Part shown: positions 6,834-9,786 of the stretch, piece by piece
Layout: each line of letters opens with the position of its first letter
How positions within the stretch are numbered: position 1 is the first letter of the stretch
Assembly (NCBI GenBank): GCA_001780825.1
Contig: MFIX01000226.1
Span: 17,388-27,173, forward strand
Reading direction: 5' to 3'
Length of the DNA: 9,786 bases
Origin: Candidatus Glassbacteria bacterium RIFCSPLOWO2_12_FULL_58_11
Lineage (GTDB): Bacteria > Gemmatimonadota > Glassbacteria > GWA2-58-10
Notes under the pieces: model-generated
What the model saw: only the letters and a program-made list of their open reading frames with translations
Databases searched by the model: none
What the model was told of the DNA's origin: nothing
Made by a program: the position numbers and the translations under genes

Positions 6834-6875
6834 ACCTGAAAAGGGCACGACATGCTATTGCCCTGAATAAAAAAT

Positions 6876-6896
6876 ATGGGAATTATCCCGTTTAGT
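6876..6896 (+). terminator. Weak intrinsic terminator candidate after first symporter
   Basis: A short stem (6876-6881 with 6886-6891, loop ATTA, one G-T wobble) with three G-C pairs is followed by TTAGTTTAT. The stem is too short for a confident call. Confidence 0.25.
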
Positions 6897-6923
6897 TTAT
6901 AAATACAATCTTTTGCGTTTTTC

Positions 6924-6951
6924 GTAGGGGCGACGCATGCGTCGCCCCTAC
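6924..6951. repeat. 28-bp perfect palindrome, REP-like (copy B)
   Basis: Identical base for base to 4811-4838: GTAGGGGCGACGCA plus its reverse complement. The flanks differ completely from those of copy A, so the repeat unit ends sharply at GTAG and CTAC. The two copies bracket the first symporter gene and are about 2.1 kb apart. Confidence 0.93.
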
Positions 6952-7118
6952 ACCTTCAGGACAGATCGAATTTCAGCCGTTTCCTGTTTTGCGGCGTCTT
7001 GTGAAGAATCCAGGTTATAATTGTTTGGCAATCCGGGCTGGTTATCTTAGGGTAGCTGACCTGCCGTGCCTGTTTTGAATTGTCTTACTTCCCCACCCCT
7101 GGTGAAAACCATTTTTCC

Positions 7119-9224
7119 ATGCACTGGCTCGATTTAACCGTCATCGTTCTTTACATGTTCGGCGTAGCCGCTGTCGGCCTCTGGACCGTGCGCTCGATCC
7201 ACGGCACCGAGGATTTTTTCCTGGGCGGAAGAAAGTTCGGCAAGGTGTTTTCGATTTTTCTGCAGTTCGGGGCGGGAACGAGCTCGGACATGCCGGTCAG
7301 CGTCTCGCGAGAGGCGTTCCGCAACGGGATGAGCGGCATCTGGGCAGTGATGCTCTGGCTCTTTATCACCCCCTTCTACTGGATCATCGGGCCCTGGTAC
7401 CGCCGGCTGCGTCTGACGACACTCGGGGATTATTTTGCCGAGCGTTTTCAGAGCCGGGCCCTCGGCGCGGCGTACGCGGCCTTTTCGATATTCTATTTCA
7501 TGTACTATATCGCCATCGGACTGACCGCGGTGGGCAAGACGGTCGAGGTGTTGACCCCGCTGCCGGAGAGCGCCTACAGCCTGGAGCAGAAGGAAAACGC
7601 GGGGCTTTACCGGCGCTACGCCGGGCTGGAAAAAAGATTGGCCGCCGGCCAGACTTTAAGCGCGGAAGAACTGCGCGAGCACCGGAGTCTCCAGCAGCGC
7701 AGCCGGGCCGGAGATCTGCCGAGCGGCTATTCGTACCTGACGAGCCGCACCGCGGTGACCGCGGCCGCCGTGGTGATCCTGATCTATTCGATGCTGGGCG
7801 GGCTCAGGGCCGCGGTGATCACGGATTTTATCCAGGGCGTTCTGATCATTATCCTCTCTTTCATCATCATACCTTTCGCCCTGAACTCGGTGGGCGGGTT
7901 TTCCGGCCTCCACCAGGCGGTGCCGGATTACATGTTCAACCTGCTCGGCAGCGCCCAGACCAGCGACTATACCGCGCTGTTTATTTTTTCGATCATGCTG
8001 ATTAACCTGGTGGGGATCGTGGTTCAGCCCCATATCATCCAGACTGGGGGAGGGGCGGCGGCGGATGAGATGACCGCGCGGATCGGCCTGACCTACGGTA
8101 ACTACCTCAAGCGTTTCTGCACGATCGGCTGGGCCCTGGTCGGAGTGCTGGGTTTCGCCCTCTATGCGCACGAGGTATCGGACCCGGACATGCTCTGGGG
8201 CTATGCCACGCTAAAGCTCCTGCCGGCGGGTCTGGTCGGACTGATGATCGCGGCGATGCTGGCGGCGATCATGTCCAGCGCGGATGCTTTCATGGTCAGC
8301 GGCTCGGCGCTCTTTACGATGAACCTCTACCGCCCCCTGCGGCCGGCCAGCTCGGATGCGCACCTGGTCCGGGTCGGCCGGATCACCACCGCGCTGATTA
8401 TCGTGGGCGGAGTGCTGCTTTCTCAGGTATTTAACAGCGTTATCGTGCTGCTGAAATATATCTGGACCCTGCCGGTCCTGTTCGGAGCCAGTTTCTGGCT
8501 CAGCTTTCTCTGGCGCCGGGTCAGCCGTGCCGCGGCCTGGAGCGCGATTTGTTTTTCGCTGTTCTGTTCGTTCCTGCTGCCGGTAATCCTGCCCCAATTC
8601 GATTCAGTGGCCGAAAACCCGGCCCTGCTGAGAGGCACCGCGCCTACGGATGTCGAAATCCGGGTGGGCGCGGCCCCGGAGGATTTGGCCGCCGGGCTGG
8701 CTATTCACGAGGGGCAGCTCATTACCAAGATGAGACGAATCCAGCCGGTCCCCCTCTTTTTCGAGCAATGGGAGGCGGTCGACCATGCTGCGCCGGATTC
8801 ACCTTTGCGGGGAAGAGGCAAGTTCCGGCTTTGGGTCTGGTGCTTTTCCGGCCTGGGAGCCGATTTCACCCGGGCTTCGACAGGCACGCTCGAAGCCGCC
8901 GGGTACCTGGCCGATGCGCTGCTGCCCTTTCTGATATTGCTTCTGGTTAGTTTATTCACTCCCCCGGTACCCAAAGCCGCTCTGGACCGTTTCTTCGCGC
9001 GCGTGCACACGCCGGTGCAGCGCGACAGCGCGCTCGACCGGAAGGAGGTTGAGCTTTCCTATGCCGACCCGGGCCGCTTCCGCTCACGGCTCCTCTTTCC
9101 GGGCTCGAACTGGGAAATGCAGAAACCCGGCCGGACCGATATCCTGGGATTTCTGCTGGCCTGCCTGGTGGCCGCTTTTATCATCCTGCTGGTTTTCGGA
9201 GTCTCGGCGCTCCAATGGCCTTGA
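7119..9224 (+). CDS. Sodium:solute symporter (SSS) family transporter with large soluble insertions, second copy
   Basis: A 701-residue inner-membrane symporter when read from ATG 7119. A TTG at 7080 would add 13 residues, but neither start has a good Shine-Dalgarno. The ATG is preferred because M-H-W-L-D-L-T-V-I-V leads straight into the first helix. Family marks: E-D-F-F-L-G-G-R-K-F (31-40), Y-S-M-L-G-G-L-R-A-A-V-I-T-D-F-I-Q (223-239) and A-A-M-L-A-A-I-M-S-S-A-D-A (378-390), with S386 and S387 at the second sodium site. It is longer than a usual SSS protein because of two hydrophilic insertions. One spans about 148-208, charged and helix-like (E-K-R-L-A-A-G-Q-T-L-S-A-E-E-L), just before the signature helix. 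The other spans about 494-596, between C-terminal helices. A charged segment (about 618-671) precedes the last helix (about 674-697). Similar long forms occur among SSS proteins of environmental bacteria, but the roles of the insertions are unknown and so is the substrate. Confidence 0.9.
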   Translation: MHWLDLTVIVLYMFGVAAVGLWTVRSIHGTEDFFLGGRKFGKVFSIFLQFGAGTSSDMPVSVSREAFRNGMSGIWAVMLWLFITPFYWIIGPWYRRLRLTTLGDYFAERFQSRALGAAYAAFSIFYFMYYIAIGLTAVGKTVEVLTPLPESAYSLEQKENAGLYRRYAGLEKRLAAGQTLSAEELREHRSLQQRSRAGDLPSGYSYLTSRTAVTAAAVVILIYSMLGGLRAAVITDFIQGVLIIILSFIIIPFALNSVGGFSGLHQAVPDYMFNLLGSAQTSDYTALFIFSIMLINLVGIVVQPHIIQTGGGAAADEMTARIGLTYGNYLKRFCTIGWALVGVLGFALYAHEVSDPDMLWGYATLKLLPAGLVGLMIAAMLAAIMSSADAFMVSGSALFTMNLYRPLRPASSDAHLVRVGRITTALIIVGGVLLSQVFNSVIVLLKYIWTLPVLFGASFWLSFLWRRVSRAAAWSAICFSLFCSFLLPVILPQFDSVAENPALLRGTAPTDVEIRVGAAPEDLAAGLAIHEGQLITKMRRIQPVPLFFEQWEAVDHAAPDSPLRGRGKFRLWVWCFSGLGADFTRASTGTLEAAGYLADALLPFLILLLVSLFTPPVPKAALDRFFARVHTPVQRDSALDRKEVELSYADPGRFRSRLLFPGSNWEMQKPGRTDILGFLLACLVAAFIILLVFGVSALQWP

Positions 9225-9353
9225 GACAGGCTGAGGAAGCCGGCGGTTCATTAAGAATTGAATGTGGAAATCCGGGATCGTGCGTTTGACAGGAATACTT
9301 GCATAAGATTGCAGACATAGATTTGGCGGGACAGCGGCAACTCTTTCCGCGGT

Positions 9354-9786
9354 TCAGGTTTTTATCATTCGCTCCTTGATTTTGACCAACTCCCGGTTGT
9401 ATTCCAGTTCGCTCTCCGCCTGGGCGATAGCGTGCTGGAGCTTGCCGATTTCTTCCTCGTTCTGCTTCGCTTTCTCTCCAAGCTGGTTAACCTCTTCCTG
9501 CAGCTCGTGGGCCTTGCCGCTCATATCGGCCAGCTTTTCATGGTTCAGCTCGAGCCTTTTGTTCAGCAGGTTCATTTCTTTCGCGGAGGTGGTGCCCGCA
9601 TCGATGGTTTTCTGGATCGAATCCCTTTCGTCGGTCACTACCTGCAGTTCCTTGGCCATCTGGACCAGCTCTTCTTTTTTTGTATTGAAGTAATGTTTGT
9701 TCGAGGAGAGCTGGTTTTCGACTTCGTAGAGCAGCTTGCGCAGGTTGTTCAATTTTTCCCGGGAATCTTCGAGACGGCGCTGGGCC
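9354..9786 (-). CDS. Coiled-coil protein, C-terminal part (5' end outside window)
   Basis: The last 143 residues of a leftward gene whose start lies beyond the right edge. A TTG at 9752 can be read as a start, but the frame stays open to the edge (A-Q-R-R-L-E-D-S-R-E-K-L) with the same coiled-coil character, so it is probably internal. Almost all of it is charged, heptad-like helix rich in Glu, Lys, Leu, Asn and Gln, for example N-K-R-L-E-L-N-H-E-K-L, E-E-V-N-Q-L-G-E-K-A-K-Q and L-E-Y-N-R-E-L-V-K-I. There is no cysteine, globular motif or membrane segment. It ends E-R-M-I-K-T. It could be the tail of a structural, polarity or chromosome-associated protein, or of a chemoreceptor-like or kinase coiled coil; nothing visible decides. 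It converges on the second symporter, with 129 bp between the stops. Confidence 0.78.
   Translation of the reverse strand, partial: AQRRLEDSREKLNNLRKLLYEVENQLSSNKHYFNTKKEELVQMAKELQVVTDERDSIQKTIDAGTTSAKEMNLLNKRLELNHEKLADMSGKAHELQEEVNQLGEKAKQNEEEIGKLQHAIAQAESELEYNRELVKIKERMIKT

Larger units (their letters stand above)
6834..7118. other. Intergenic region between the two symporters
   Basis: This 285-bp gap holds a small hairpin AGGGCA/TGCCCT (6842-6847 with 6859-6864), a weak terminator candidate at 6876-6896 and a perfect palindrome at 6924-6951. A perfect TATAAT lies at 7016-7021 without a convincing -35 box. The gap size and these elements suggest that the second symporter may have its own promoter. 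Confidence 0.5.

Noticed and set aside
5085..6848. Long leftward open frames (250 and 286 codons) opposite the first symporter
   Set aside because: GC-rich third positions of the symporter remove stops on the other strand. The products are His/Gln/Arg/Gly-rich with no fold, while the plus strand encodes a clear SSS protein.
854..6951. The palindromes as a CRISPR array or as intrinsic terminators
   Set aside because: They are kilobases apart with genes between them, so not an array. The perfect copies lack T runs, and one lies between divergent gene starts, so termination is not their general role.
5109..9224. The two symporters as a recent tandem duplication
   Set aside because: They share family signatures only. 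Length, insertions and most of the sequence differ, so they are distant paralogues placed side by side.

Overview
The window is a stretch of ordinary chromosome from a GC-rich bacterium. The most telling lineage clue is the gene cut by the left edge. It ends in the C-terminal module common in FCB-group bacteria and related candidate phyla (an N-P-F-N-P motif, a FlgD-like beta fold, then G-V-Y-F-L-R-L and a basic tail). I cannot assign a species. No phage, insertion sequence, CRISPR array, tRNA or rRNA is visible.

Layout, left to right. (1) The 3' end of a secreted or surface protein (1-732, +). (2) A 282-bp AT-rich gap with a palindromic repeat. (3) A likely two-gene unit: a serA-type D-3-phosphoglycerate dehydrogenase (1015-2598, +), then a receiver-domain protein with a C-terminal zinc-ribbon-like module (2604-3341, +). 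(4) A convergent gap with a double-hairpin element that probably doubles as a terminator. (5) A leftward two-gene unit: a 64-residue cysteine-rich protein resembling DUF6485 (4529-4723, -), then a Gfo/Idh/MocA oxidoreductase (3511-4500, -). (6) A 385-bp divergent gap with a second palindrome. (7) Two sodium:solute symporter family genes in the same direction (5109-6833 and 7119-9224, +), separated by an identical copy of that palindrome. (8) The 3' end of a coiled-coil protein entering from the right edge (9354-9786, -).

How the genes may work together. The two symporters and the sugar-type oxidoreductase suit uptake and oxidation of small organic solutes or sugar derivatives, but no substrate can be read from the sequence. 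SerA starts serine synthesis from 3-phosphoglycerate. The receiver protein 5 bp downstream has no kinase partner here, and its link to SerA rests on position only.

The clearest signal beyond ordinary genes is a family of short palindromes with GTAGGGGC/GCCCCTAC ends. Four members lie in four of the five intergenic gaps: two identical, one with a different but still self-complementary core, and one rearranged into two hairpins. They look like REP/MITE-type dispersed elements. Two proteins also deserve a second look: SerA, with a departure at a normally invariant active-site loop, and the receiver/zinc-ribbon protein. I do not see a convincing new multi-gene system.
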